Shown piece by piece: positions 1 to 12,500 of a DNA stretch of 64,000 bases; the stretch's first letter is position 1, and the number at the start of each line of letters is the position of its first letter. A program made the position numbers and the translations under genes. Source of the DNA: Catonia carolina (lineage: Eukaryota; Arthropoda; Insecta; Hemiptera; Achilidae). The notes below the pieces were generated by a model, which searched no databases, was not told the origin of the DNA, and saw nothing but the letters and a program-made list of their open reading frames with translations. The stretch covers positions 28,760,284 to 28,824,283 of the forward strand of contig JAQMRL010000010.1 in the NCBI GenBank assembly GCA_035578175.1. Reading direction: 5' to 3'.

Positions 1-387
1 TTGTTGTCATCAGCCGAAAAACTGGTTTGAACCTCTAAAGGTTTTACTAAGTAAAACGAGGAGTGAGGTGGTTTACAATTGTCTTCCTCACTGAGTGAAT
101 AAATTATGCTTATCAGCATGCCGGGCCCTCTGAAAAACACAATATTCCACTCTTCAAATGACACCTTCACTTCATTCACCACAGGGTCTGGCTGTATAAT
201 GAATTTCATTACTTTCAGAGGAGACAACTCTGATTAGTGTCTTTTGCACCTCTACCTCTTCTGTTCTTAAATGATTCAGTCATTTAGTTGGCTGACTATG
301 TGATAAGAAACAGAACTATTTATTTTAGCCCTGCAACAAACAGATTGAGTGTAAATAAATTGACACTCCACCTGTCTGTTATGGGCA
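1..387 (-). repeat. SINE-like retroposon family B, copy 1 (minus)
   Basis: The family runs from a GCCCATAACAGACAGGTGG head to a CATCAGCCGAAAGGCTGG hairpin and an AAC-rich tail. Here it is inverted: tail at base 1, head at about 386. It stands head-to-head with a plus copy starting at 388, so the first 716 bases fold back on themselves. Other copies show 10-12-base target duplications, which fits a retroposon. I see no clear tRNA-like head. Confidence 0.75.
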
Positions 388-712
388 TCTTATCACATGG
401 TCAGCCAATTAATGACTGAATCATTTAAGAACAAAAGAGGTAGAGGTGTAAAAGATACTAATCAGAGATATCTCCTCTGAAAGTAATGAATTTCATTATA
501 CAGCCAGACCCTGTGGTGAATGAAGGGAAGGTGTCATTTGCAGAGTGGAAAATATGTACTTTTCAGAGGGCCCGGCATGCTGATAAGCATACTTTTTCAC
601 TCAGTGAGGAAGGCATTGGTAAACCACCTCACTCCGTGTTTTACTTAGTAAAACCTCCACAGGTTCAAACCAGCCTTTCGGCTGATGACCTATACAACAC
701 AACGAAAATACT
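388..712 (+). repeat. SINE-like family B, copy 2 (plus, 5'-truncated)
   Basis: Begins at CTTATCACATGGTCAGCC and runs to the tail ACAACACAACG. It contains a 76-codon frame (486-716, [13 protein letters not shown]...) that recurs in other copies of the family. No known domain is recognised in that frame. Confidence 0.75.
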
Positions 713-716
713 ATAA

Positions 717-1156
717 ATCATGCTCAGTTATATTAATTCGTAAAATTTAATTATCCTTCTTTCTTAATGTTAATAAATAGATACTTCCAAAAAAACTGAT
801 GAATACATATCTGTACCAAAGAGGTAAAGAGTGTTAACTCTAATTTTGGCAAAATTCATTTAAAACTGCCTTTATAATCATAAAGAAATGCTCTAATTCT
901 TTAATTTTGTAGTTGCACAAGATGTTTTGTAAAATCATTATTGAATGTGTTTTACTGATAGTCAAGTAAATTTATCTTGAATTTTTTGTTCAATTTGTCT
1001 GTTACTAAAAAGCAAATTAATAAAATTTTTATTTTTTTTAAAACGTTGTGTATAATGCTGCTTCTTTATAAATGTAGTGTTAGCACTAGGTATTTCACTT
1101 AAGTTTTTTTTATTAAATCAATTATTGTACTTTGGAGTTAACACTAATGTAGAACG
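717..1156. other. AT-rich intronic DNA, nothing recognised
   Basis: Low-complexity A+T sequence with no coding signature or repeat end that I can identify. Confidence 0.5.
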
Positions 1157-1857
1157 AAAAATCTGGTGTGAAACACTCACACAACTTTCTCTTGCCAATG
1201 CAAATATTTAACAATATAACCTAACATTAGTAATAAAACATTAGAAATAAACAAAAAACTAACCTCTAAAAATATAACCTTATTTTAATCATGACTGAAA
1301 GATGCAAAATGAAAAACTCAATTCAGCTTAAAAATACGGAAAATCACTCTCACGCTAAACTAGGCTCTGTAGAGAAAAATGTTCTAAATAAAAGTTGCAG
1401 ATCTTTTAATTTTCTATAAATTCGATTATATACAGTTTTATTATAAAATGCATACTAAGGCCATACTAAGGCCCTATCTTGTAGAGAATAAAAAATTGAG
1501 TAAACCAGGCGATTTTAAAAAAAATCGTAGGAACAGTTTATTGAGAAAATCGCAAAAAAGTGAAAAATTACACGAATAAACTACTACTTCCGGTTGACCG
1601 ATTTTGATGAAAATGTTCGTGTCGGGTCCGGTAGTGGTATGTAACTTAAGTTTCAAGTTTGAAGTTCGTACGTTGTTCTATTCTTGAGATATTCTGTTCA
1701 CACACACACACACTCACAGACCAGTCGCTAAAAACATGTTTTTTGGGTTCAGGGGGTCTGAAAACGTTTAGATCCGGTGAAAACTCGATTTCGAAAAATC
1801 GACATGAAAACGATACTTTCCTTCCTATATATTCATATAGGCAAGAGAAAGTAAAAA
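1157..1857 (-). mobile_element. HINE-like main repeat, copy H1 (minus)
   Basis: The only inverted copy. Its 3' end (AAAAATCTGGTGTGAAACACTC) is at 1157 and its 5' end (GGCAAGAGAAAGT read on +) at about 1840-1852. Part of the middle is missing compared with the 0.95-kb full copies. It lies upstream of E2. Confidence 0.8.
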
Positions 1858-2730
1858 AGTGGCAAAACACAGAAATCCGTTAAGCTTTAAGTCCTGTTTG
1901 GGTGGAAAGAAGTATAGAAGTTGACAAAGTCGTGAAATAAAACATTTCTGGATAAGAAGCATTTTCTGTAGAAACTGGGAGTAAATTTCAAGTTTTTAAC
2001 ATTGTAAAATTTTGTTACAATAATGAAAAGATACGTAATACTACTTATTGGCTCTTCTGAAAAATCACCAAAATGGAGTTAACACCTTTTACTTCTCAGG
2101 TACAGATATAAAAACATAAGTGAACCATGCATTACAAAGTGTTGTAAGTGCGATATGGGTGAAATTTATTTAATTGCAAAATCACGTAAATCTTTTGTTA
2201 AACAGTCACATTTGGTAGGCAATCCACCAGAGTAGCGTGGCAAATGTTACTAGCTAATACGTGCGATTAGTAACAAACTTTTAGCACCACCAACTGGAGT
2301 GGGAAATGTTACTAGTAATGCATCACCAAACGATGTTACTTTAAACACCTTTAATCTTTGCATTTTTTTTACAATCATTTGTTAACAAATTATTCTTAAT
2401 TTTGTTAAGTAGGCCCTATATTACTTCCCAGCGGTTCCTTTTTGGTTTATTTTCTTTTCGTATTTACATCGAAGCACACGGGAAATTCTGGTCAATAATA
2501 ATATATAAATAAACAAATTTCACTAAGTATTTCAGTTTTTAATGAATTTTTTTTGATAACTGAAAATGAATAAGAATAATGTTTGTCCGTTTACATTATT
2601 ACTGATGTAAATATCATTGTAATGCCCTACACTGCAAAGATTTAAGTCTCAGGTTTGATTCCCTACCAGTTTCTGAAAATCTTAATGTTATATTATTCTG
2701 ATTGCTTTAACCAACTAATTACCATTTTGT
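1858..2730. other. AT-rich intronic DNA, nothing recognised
   Basis: No open frame with family resemblance and no clear repeat ends. A GGTTTGATTCCC stretch near 2653 looks like a tRNA B box but has no partner. Confidence 0.45.
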
Positions 2731-3385
2731 TTTTTTTTTTGTCATCAGTCTCTCGACTGGTTTGATGCAGTTCTCTAACCTGTTCTATCTTGCGCAAGTC
2801 GTTTCATATCTACATACCTGTAACACCCTACATCTTTTGTAATTTGCTTTATATATTCTAATCTTTGCCTCCCTCTACAATTTACTCCCTCAATATTACC
2901 CTCCATTATTAATATCCCAATACCTGGATGTCTTAGGATATGCCCCACTAGCCTATCCCTTCTTTTGGTAAGATGCTTCCATATACTTCTTTTTTCATCC
3001 ACTCACCTAAGAACATCTAAATTACTTATTTTGTCCACCCACCTAATCTTTAACATTTTCCTATAACACCACATTTCAAAAGCTTCTATCCTCTTCTTTT
3101 CTACAGCCCCTATCTCCCACGTTTCACTTCCGTATAATGCTACACTCCAAACATAATGTTTTAAGAAATTTTTCCTAATCTGTAAATCAATGTTTGTAGT
3201 CAGTAAGCTGTTTTTCATTTCAAAGGCTTTTCTAGCTTGAGCAATTCTACTTTTGATATCACTTGTGCTTCTACCATCCTTTGTTATTTTACTCCCTAGA
3301 TTGCTGAATTCCCAACTTCCTGTACGGTTTCGTTGCCTACTTTTAAGTTTCCCTTCTCTTCTAAGCCACTCTTGCTACTGCAAAA
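2731..3385 (-). mobile_element. RTE-clade LINE 3' fragment, poly-T start
   Basis: Minus-strand frames (2775-3218) read [37 protein letters not shown] and [16 protein letters not shown]. This is the C-terminal part of an RTE/BovB-type reverse transcriptase ORF. A stop near 3003 and frame breaks make it dead. A T run at 2731-2742 is the complement of the A-rich tail. It is a 5'-truncated insertion like those at 35845 and 36597. Confidence 0.85.
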
Positions 3386-3449
3386 CCATTTTGTTATTGT
3401 TGTGATTTAAAAAATAAATTTGTTGATTCTTCATTATTTAATTTTTCAG

Positions 3450-3534
3450 AGCCTTGGTAATTCACAAAAGGAATATGAGAAAAATATTGTTAGTTTTAGT
3501 ATAAAGAATCAAGTACGATTCCGTGGTAATATAG
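3450..3534 (+). CDS. FAM91A1: FAM91A exon E2
   Basis: Codes for residues 1-28 of the in-window protein, beginning [14 protein letters not shown], which matches human QSLGNSQREYEKQVV. The acceptor is ttttcag and the donor gtaagt. It starts in phase 0 and ends after the first base of a Val codon. No methionine precedes it in frame, so it is an internal exon and not the start. Confidence 0.93.
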
Positions 3535-6500
3535 GTAAGTTTTTACTGATATTGTTATTTTTACTATTTTTAAGTTAAAAAATTTGTTTTTTTAGCTCAC
3601 CTCACTCCATATCTGGGTACACACCTCTCCAACTTGACTCCAATTATCTCTATCTTTGGGTTTACTCATTAATTGGGTTCCTGCTATCATTAACATATTA
3701 CAATTAAAATATATATTTCCAAACCACCAGAATATGGTAACAGTAAATACTTAACAGTGTTTAGAGCGCTTTTGTTTATCTTTTACATATCTTCAATAAT
3801 GTATTTTAAATTTTTTACTATCAATATTTAAAACTTCCTACTCCTACCAGGAGAGGGAAATTTTAAATTTTGATTGTAAAAAAAATTTAAAATACATTAT
3901 AGTCACTTGACTCACAAGTTTACCCTTGTTTACAACAAGGAGTAAAGGGGGAAAAGCATCAGTGCGCATGCGCGACTGCTTTAATTTCAGTATGACAAAC
4001 ATAACAACCTAGAGAGCATATACAATATATCACGGAACCTTTTGTACGTTAACTGTATGAATATAACTGTTTGTTATCGTAAACAGAAATGTCGGTTTCC
4101 TAAAAATATGGTTGAACTATTCACAGTCCTGAACGAATCTAATATGCAATGTAATAAAATGTTGTAAAGTTGAAGCTAAATAAAAATGCCTATCTGTGCC
4201 TCTTAACAAAAGCCGTGAGCTAGCAGCTAGCTACTGTGATGTTTCTCTTTCCACAATTTGAAAAATAAAGAAGGAAATTAAGGACGTGAAGATGCTATTC
4301 TTTAACGGTTTTGTTGACACCTGGTAATAAAAAGAAAACGGTTAGGTAGATACTAGAGAGACTGGTAATGAAAACGCAGGTGAAAGCAATAGTAGAGAAA
4401 GCGATTCATTCGTAATTACAGTAAATCAAACATTTCTAGTCATGTAATAGGCAATATTACTGGTCATATTTATTTCTTATTAGGTTTTTGAAGTAAATAT
4501 ATTCTCGGAATAAATTACAGCTTACAAAATGTATGTAGAAACTGCTAGGTTGTGAAATGTACAAGTAGTGTCTCACTGTTAAGGTTGGCAGCACTGCAGA
4601 TAATCCACTTCCCTTTCTCACAGCCCATACGTATGCAAAAGGCAATCTCGTGACTTCAGTATCTGCATATACTTAAGATCTGTGCAAGATACATGAAAGC
4701 GCTCTAAACATTGGTATTTACTGTTACCGTATTCTGATGGTTTGGAAATATATATTTCAATTTTAAAAGACAAAAGTGTATACAATCAAATTTATAGGAA
4801 ATTAAAAGATCTACAACTTTTATTTAGAGAATTTTTCTCAACAGAGCCTAGTTTAGCATGAAAGAGTGATTTTCCGTATTTTTAAGCCAAACTAAGGTTG
4901 ATTATCATTTTGTGTCTTTCACTCCATGATTAAAATTAGGTTATGTTCATTGGGATTATTTTTTTGTTTATTTCTAATGTTTTATTATTTATGTTAGTTT
5001 ATATTGTTAATTATTTGTATTGGCAAGAGAAAGTTGTGTGAGTGTTTCACACCAGATTTTTTTCTATTGTTCGTATAATCGACGCTCCTATGTAATAAAA
5101 CGTGGTTTTAGATTTTTTTAAATGTTCTTTTGAATTATTTATAATTATTTATAATTTATTTATTTATAATTGATAAATATCAATTAATGAATAAATGTTA
5201 ATTTTTTGAATTTTAATTTTTCAGTTCGACAAGTTAGAAAAGATACAACTGAACGCAGGTATTATGAAGAAATGTTAAATTATAGTAAAGTGAATTTACT
5301 GTTGTATCCATACCACTTGAGTGATGTCATTGTCAAAGGATTACGTGTCACACCTTTCCAATATTACACTGGTATACTAGAATCTATCATGGAACAAGAA
5401 CGCAGTTATGATTCACTTCCTAATTTCACTGCTGCCGATTGTAAGTATTCTTCTAAATCTATCATTGTTATTTAGGTCATCAGCCGAAAGGCTGGTTTGA
5501 ACCTTTAGAGGTTATACTAAGTAAAAACGAGGTGTAAGGTGGTTTACCATTGTCATCCTCACTGAGTTGAAAGAGTATGCTTATCAGCATGCCAGGCCCT
5601 CCGAAAAGCACTCACTTTCCACCCTGCAAATGACACCTTCACTTCATTCACCACAGGGTCTGGCTGCATAGTGAAATTCATTACTCTCGGAGGAGATAAC
5701 TCTGACTAGTGTCTTTTACACCTCTACCTCTTCTGTTCTTAAATAGTTCAGTCATATACGTGGCTGACTATGTGATAAGAAACAGAACTATTTTTTTTAG
5801 CCCTGGATCAAACAGATAGAGTGCAATTAAAATAACACTCCACCTGCCCGTTTTGGGCATAAATCTATCATTATTTAGACGAATTTTATCCATGGAATTC
5901 GTGTTACGATAAATCCAATGGTTTTTTTTCTACCTTATTTACTCATGTAATGCGCACCTTGTGTAATGTGTGCATCTTATTTTTGAAAACATTAAGATAG
6001 TGAAAATAATAACTGAAGACTTATCGAAACTTTTATAACGTAACAAAATGTTGTCTGTTGTTTGGCATGTGCTCATATTAGTTTTATTACTTTCTCTTGC
6101 CTGTATGAATATGTAGGAAGGAAAGTATTGTTTTCATGTCGATTTTTCTAAATCGAGTTTTCACCAGATCTACACGTTTTCAGACCCCCTGAACCCAAAA
6201 AACATGTTTTTAGCGATTGGTGTGTGTGTGTGAACAGAATATCTCAAAAACAGAACATCATGCGAACTTGAAACTTAAGTTACATACCACTACCGGACGC
6301 GACACGAACATTTTCATCAAAATCGGTCAACCGGAAGTAATAGTTTATTCGTGTAATTTTTCACTTTTTTGCGATTTTCTCAAAAAACGGCTCTTACGAT
6401 TTTTTTTTAAATCGCCTCATTTACTACATTGTTTATGCTCCACAAGATAGGGTAAGCGCCTTGTTTGCTGAAATTCTTGGTGAGGCTGTTTTCTCGTAAA

Positions 6501-9500
6501 AAAAAATGTTTTTTTTAAGACTGGGACTTTAGTATGCATTTTAGCGCAAAAATGTCTCTTGTAAAAGTTGTAGAAAATTTAAAATCCTACAACTTTTATT
6601 ATAGTAAAGCATTTTTTTCTACAGAGCCTAGTGTAGCGTCAAAGATTGATTTTCCGTATTATTAAGCCAAACTAAGGTTGGTTTTCATTTTGCACCATTC
6701 ATTCATGATTAAAATCAGGTTATGTTTACCGAGATTAATTTTTTTGTTAATTTCTAATGTTAGGTTATATTGTTCATTATTTTCATTGGCAAGAGAAAGT
6801 CGTGTGTTTCACACCAGATTTTTAAAAATAAAATCATGTTTTATGTGCTTATTTTGTACATTTTTTTATCATAAATAGTTAATGTATTTATCTTCTGTCT
6901 TTTGTTTTACAATCTTTATTGAAATATAAACTACCTATGTACATTGATTGTTTTCTATTGTCAGAATTTCAGGGCGGTTTAATTGGCTATAATATTCATA
7001 TGAAATATGAAATATTATAAATATATGCTGTGTTTCTTATCAGGTAAAAATAGGCCGTCTTATTAAAGTTGAGTTTAAAGTTTATATGATAACTTCTTAA
7101 ATGAACCGTGACAAAATCAATTAATTTATTTCATCAGAAACTTTTTTAAGAATTTTCCACCAGTAATCATTTTTACAGGCATATCTGTTAAACCTATTTA
7201 ATGATTGAATTAATCTTATATCTAGAAATATTTTATTAATTTTTTATATATGGTATGATTCTGATTTGTTATTTATTTACAGGAACTTTAGTTATTAACC
7301 AAATATTGATTTTGTGATTTCTTTGATTTATGAGGTGTGGCTGTTAAATAACGAGACGTTTTAAAAAATTTTATTTTTATTTTATACATCCACCGGGTTG
7401 GTCTAGAGGTAAAGTCGTTGCCAAAATCAGCTGTTTAACAGCTGATTTTCGGAGACAAAGGTTCCTGGTTCAAATCCTAGTAAAGGTAGTTACTTTCATA
7501 CGGATTTGAATAGTAGACAGTGGTTACCGGAGTTCTTTGATGGTTGGGGTTCAATTAACCATACTCTCTCAGGAATGGTCGGCCTGAGTCTGTACAAGAC
7601 TGCACCTCATTTACACGTCATACATGTCATCCTCATCTCATTGGGTCATGGGGTTGCTTATTGTTCTGAATTGAACAGATTGCAACGTACACATATTAGG
7701 AATGTAAAAAAAAAAAAAATTTTTATACATAATCACTTATTGTCACCTTCAATATACACTCCTTCTCTATCCCTACAACGCTCCATGTGAATTTTCGATT
7801 GTTGGAAACAGTGCTGGAAGTCATCTTCTGCCAGCTCCTTCAGGACACGTGCCGCTCAAAAATGTTTGAAATGAAGCTCCCAAAAATGTTTGTACTGACA
7901 CTTTTTCAGTACAAACTTTGTCAGTAAAGCGGAAGATAGACTGTTAACACTAATGATAAGATCTGACACTGATGGTCGACCTGTGCTTTTCCGATCCTGT
8001 ACACTGCCAGTCTTATGAAATTTATTAATCAGACGCGATATTGTGGTGTTATTAGGTACTTCAGAATTGGGAAATTTTAACTGGAACTCGTCTTTCACTC
8101 GTTCGTAAGATTTATATGCGCAATAACTTTCAATAATAAAATCACGTTCATCCTTTGAAAAAACCATGTTTGAACTTATACCGACACTACAGACACAAAT
8201 GAATACTGGGATAGCACTAGTACATGTCAATAATACACAATGGGTCAACAATGAGTACGGTAGTGCCAACTGTTATTTGGGGGAAAAAAAGTATTCCCTA
8301 TGCAGAAAATATTAACCCGTAAACTTCGAATTGTGCGTCCTTTTTGAAACACCCGTTAGTATTCACTTGTACCACATATTAAGTATTTGTGTCCTACCAC
8401 TTGGGGCGTCACCAGTTCTCCCTCAACTGGAGTACGTTGAGAATAACAATCTTTCATCACTAAGTTGATATTTAACGTCTTAGTCTTATAATGTCTTTTT
8501 AGCTATTAACGTCTTTTAATTAAAATAAGGAAAGTGGCACTTTTTACTTTCTCTTGCCTATGTGAATATTTAGGAAGGAAAGTATTGTTTTCATGTTGAT
8601 TTTTTGAAATCGCGTTTTCACCGGACATACACGTTTTCAGACCTCCTGAACCCACAAAACATGTTTTTAACGATTTGTCTGTGTGTGAACAAAATATCTC
8701 ATGAACAGAACATCGTACAAAGTTAAAACTTGAAACTTAAGTTAGGTTCTATTAGAAGACATGACACAAACATTTTCATCAAATCTGTCAACGAAATAGT
8801 AGTTATTATTGTAATTTTTCACTTTTTTGTGATTTTCTCAAAAACGGCTTCTACGATCTTTTTAAAAATTGCCTCGTTTAGTACATTTTTTTATGCTCTA
8901 ATAGGTAGGGTAGGCGCCATCTGAATTTCTTTGGGAGGCTGTGCTCGTAGAAGAATATGTTTTTTAAGATTGCAGCCTTAATATGCATTTTAGGGAAAAA
9001 GTGTATATAATCAAAATTGTAGACAATTTAATAAACTAAACTTTTATTTAAACACTTTTTTGTATAACTCTTAGTTTAGCGGTAATTAGTGATTTTCTCA
9101 TTTTTTTTTCATGAAAATCTGTAAAAAAATGGATTTTTTCAAAGATTTTGGCCTTAGTATGCATTTTACAACAAAATTATATGTAATCAAATTATAGGAA
9201 ATAAAAACATCTACAACTTTTATTTTAGATGTTTTTTCATGAGCCTAGTTTAACGTGAAAGTGTAATTTTCCGTATTAAACCAACCTAAGCTTGGCTTTC
9301 ATTTTGCATCATTCACTCATAATTAAAATAATGTTATGTTTTTTGAGGTTAGTTTTTTTGCTTATTTCTAATGTTTTATTACTAATGTTAGGTTGTATAG
9401 TTCATTATTTGAATTGGAAAGAGAAAGTCGTGTGGATGTTTCACACCGGATTTTTTTTATGTTTATTATTTTTAATTAAATTTTTCCAGGTCTTAGATTG

Positions 9501-12500
9501 CTGGGTATTGGACGTAATGAGTATATTGAATTAATGAATCAGTGTAGATCAACTCAGAAGTTGTTTAGAAGACGAAACTTTAAAGATCTTTTACCAGCTA
9601 AACCAGTGAATATTAATGTTGACCCTTGGTGGGCTGTCGATGTAGGATGCATCACTGAAGCTGATATGAAGGTAATTTTTTAAATTTTTTTTAAAAATTA
9701 TACGAGGGTCATTCGTAAAATAAGGTTCCCTTGATTTTTAAAAATAGACAGCTATATTTTTTATCTTAGTGTTTTACATCAACTTAAAGCTTAAAACTTA
9801 CGCTATTTTTCTACATTATCGCCGTTTCTGTCCGAACACTTTTGCAGACAATGCTCCAACTTTTCTATCCCCATGTTGTAGAATTCTGCCGCCAATCCTT
9901 TGAGGAATCGAGTAACCTCTCCCTTGACTTCATCATCGGTACTGAAGCGTAGGCCACCCAAGTGTTCCTTTAATTTTGGGAATAAGTGATAATCACTTGG
10001 GGCTAGGTCCGGGCTGTAGGGGGGGGCACAACAGTCCAGCCAAAATCTGTCAGCAGTTCTTGAGTTTGATGTGAGACATGAGGTCGAGCGTTGTCATGGA
10101 GAAGCCTCACACCACTGGACAATCTTCCTCTCCGGTGGTTCTGGATCGCGCGTCTCAGTTTTCTTAATGTGTTGCAATATCTGTCAGAGTTTACTGTTGT
10201 TCCATGTTGAATGTCAATAGGTGAAATCCATTTTGCATTTAAAAAACGTATCACAGCGTGAATTTCGCATCTGGCGGTAACAGCGATAGGGAGCTCCATC
10301 TTCGAAGGCTGCTAGGCCGGCACTGATCTATGTAGCGAGGCGGGAGTGGTGCGGAAAAAGAGAGGGAGAGCTGATAAGTAAGACAGTGTTGCCAGATTTC
10401 TCCCAGCACATCGCATTCTGTCTCGGTAGCTTAGGGAACCTTATTTTACGAATGACCCTCATACCCTTCTCAATTAATAATTTATGAACATTAACAACTT
10501 TTGTTTTTATTTATTTTTATTTTATCAAGCATCCTATGTTCGATTATAAACAGCCATATTATGTAAAACTAGCAACCCCCGCTCGCTTCGCTTCACAGCA
10601 GCTAATGTAGGCCTCATTAAAAAGTTTTTAAAACCTCTCTATATACAATATTTGTGGTTTTGTTGCCCTGTGGCAGCAAAATAAATTGTTTTTCTGCACT
10701 TTCAGCTCTATAAAGTCCGACATAAAGTTGTCCATGAGTGAAGGAAGCACTCTTGTCTCAAACAATGCCCACCGTTTTAAATGTTTGTCCCTGCGATTTA
10801 ACAGAATTGAATAGAATGCATAGAAAAATACCGATGTAAAAGAAAGAGCCAGTATGTGGCTGAGATAAGAGACAGTAATATGTGGGTGCAGTATGCAGAG
10901 TAATTGGAAATATATGACTCATTCACTACCTGTCGAATGAAAACAAATATATGAAATACAGTACAAAAATAAAAATTTTGAATATTTCCGAATTTTTAAT
11001 GTTTTTGGGATCGAATGTTATTCTTCTTGTTTTCTATGAAATATAAAAGTTGAATCGTGCTTCTAGCCCAAAAAATACACCATCCATAGGACTTGGAGAA
11101 AATAAAAGTTCTATGCACCCGAAAATGTGACATCGTCACAGTTTAAGTTGCTTAACTCAATAATTGAGTTTAATTATTAAACTTACTTAAAGTTGAAAAG
11201 TAGCCTATATTGATCAGGAAGCTCTAAGCTATGCAACAATAAAATATTTTTTATAATCAGTTCAGTAATTTCTGAGATTACCTCATACAAACAAACAGAC
11301 ATTTCTTCTTTATTATATTAGTATAGATTGAAATATCTACAGTTGAACCCGGTTTTAACGGCCTCGGACTTTACGTCAACTCGGATTTAACGTCATTTTT
11401 TTAGGCGTTGCGTCAAACTTCTACCTGAAAACCCCTGTTTTAACGTCATTAACTCGGTTGTTGCGTCAAAATTTTTTCGATGAAATCATTTTTTACTTCA
11501 CGTACAACGATTGTGAACTTGCCATAATTTATCAGTAAATTGTTTGAAAAAGTAAAAGACAGTACTTATACAGTAATATAGTACAATAGTCTACTTGTGA
11601 ATAGTGTTTGCTTGTGCGAATGAATTAAAATGATTTTGTTAAGCTGTTCATATGTGTGTCTATAACTACCAATTGATCTACGTCAAGGTCAGTTTTGGGA
11701 CTGCACCCTCTACGCGGCATGTGACATTTAGTAGGTAGCACTGTACCTAACTTTCACATCAGACTATCCACATTTAAGGAAATTCTCTAATACTGAAGAA
11801 GCGACTGAGTAAGAGGAAGATGAAGAGAACACAGTCACGCCAACATTGTAGGAAGCAATGCTAGCGGCTTAAACTTTTTTCAGATTTCACCGACACCGAG
11901 AGATATTTCGGAGAGGATTTATTTCGCAGAACGAGGTGTTCAAAAGAAAATCACTGATTTCTTTCAATAAAGTAGATAACGTACCATTATGTAGTTTATG
12001 TACATACAAATATGTATTTTGGTTTCCGTATTTTAGTACATAATAGTACATAATACGTATTTAGTAGGCCTACCTACTTACACAGAGTGGTTATTAATCT
12101 ATTTTATTAGGGTATTACGATTTAAAAATCGCAAATAAAAAACGTTTAGCACATTACGTAAATTAGTAGTAATGTATACGAAATATTCTTAGTTTAGTTA
12201 GATTTACTTTGACACAAGAGCTAACTTTGTTATAACGTCACTCGGATATAACGGTAAAATTTAATCTGTCCCTTCAATGACGCTATAAGCGAGTTCGACT
12301 GTATTTCTAACCACCAGAATACGGTAACAGAAACACATAAGGAATGTTTCTTATCTACCATGGTAGGAGTAGGAAGTTTTAAATTTTAATGGAACAATTT
12401 TTTTTAAGAATTTTAATGTACTGAAGATGTGTACAAGATACACGAAAGCGCTATTATATGTTATATACGAACCATTGGTAAGTGTTTTCTGTTACCGTAT

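Noticed and set aside
2640..2680. tRNA B-box-like GGTTTGATTCCC
   Set aside because: No A box at the right distance and no tail or duplication.
1..3449. First coding exon of FAM91A
   Set aside because: I looked for the conserved HIRHNYPW-like start and found none; the exon must be further upstream.
5206..5475. 89-codon frame with its own methionine
   Set aside because: The methionine is upstream of a good acceptor, and the frame continues past the E3 donor into a repeat.
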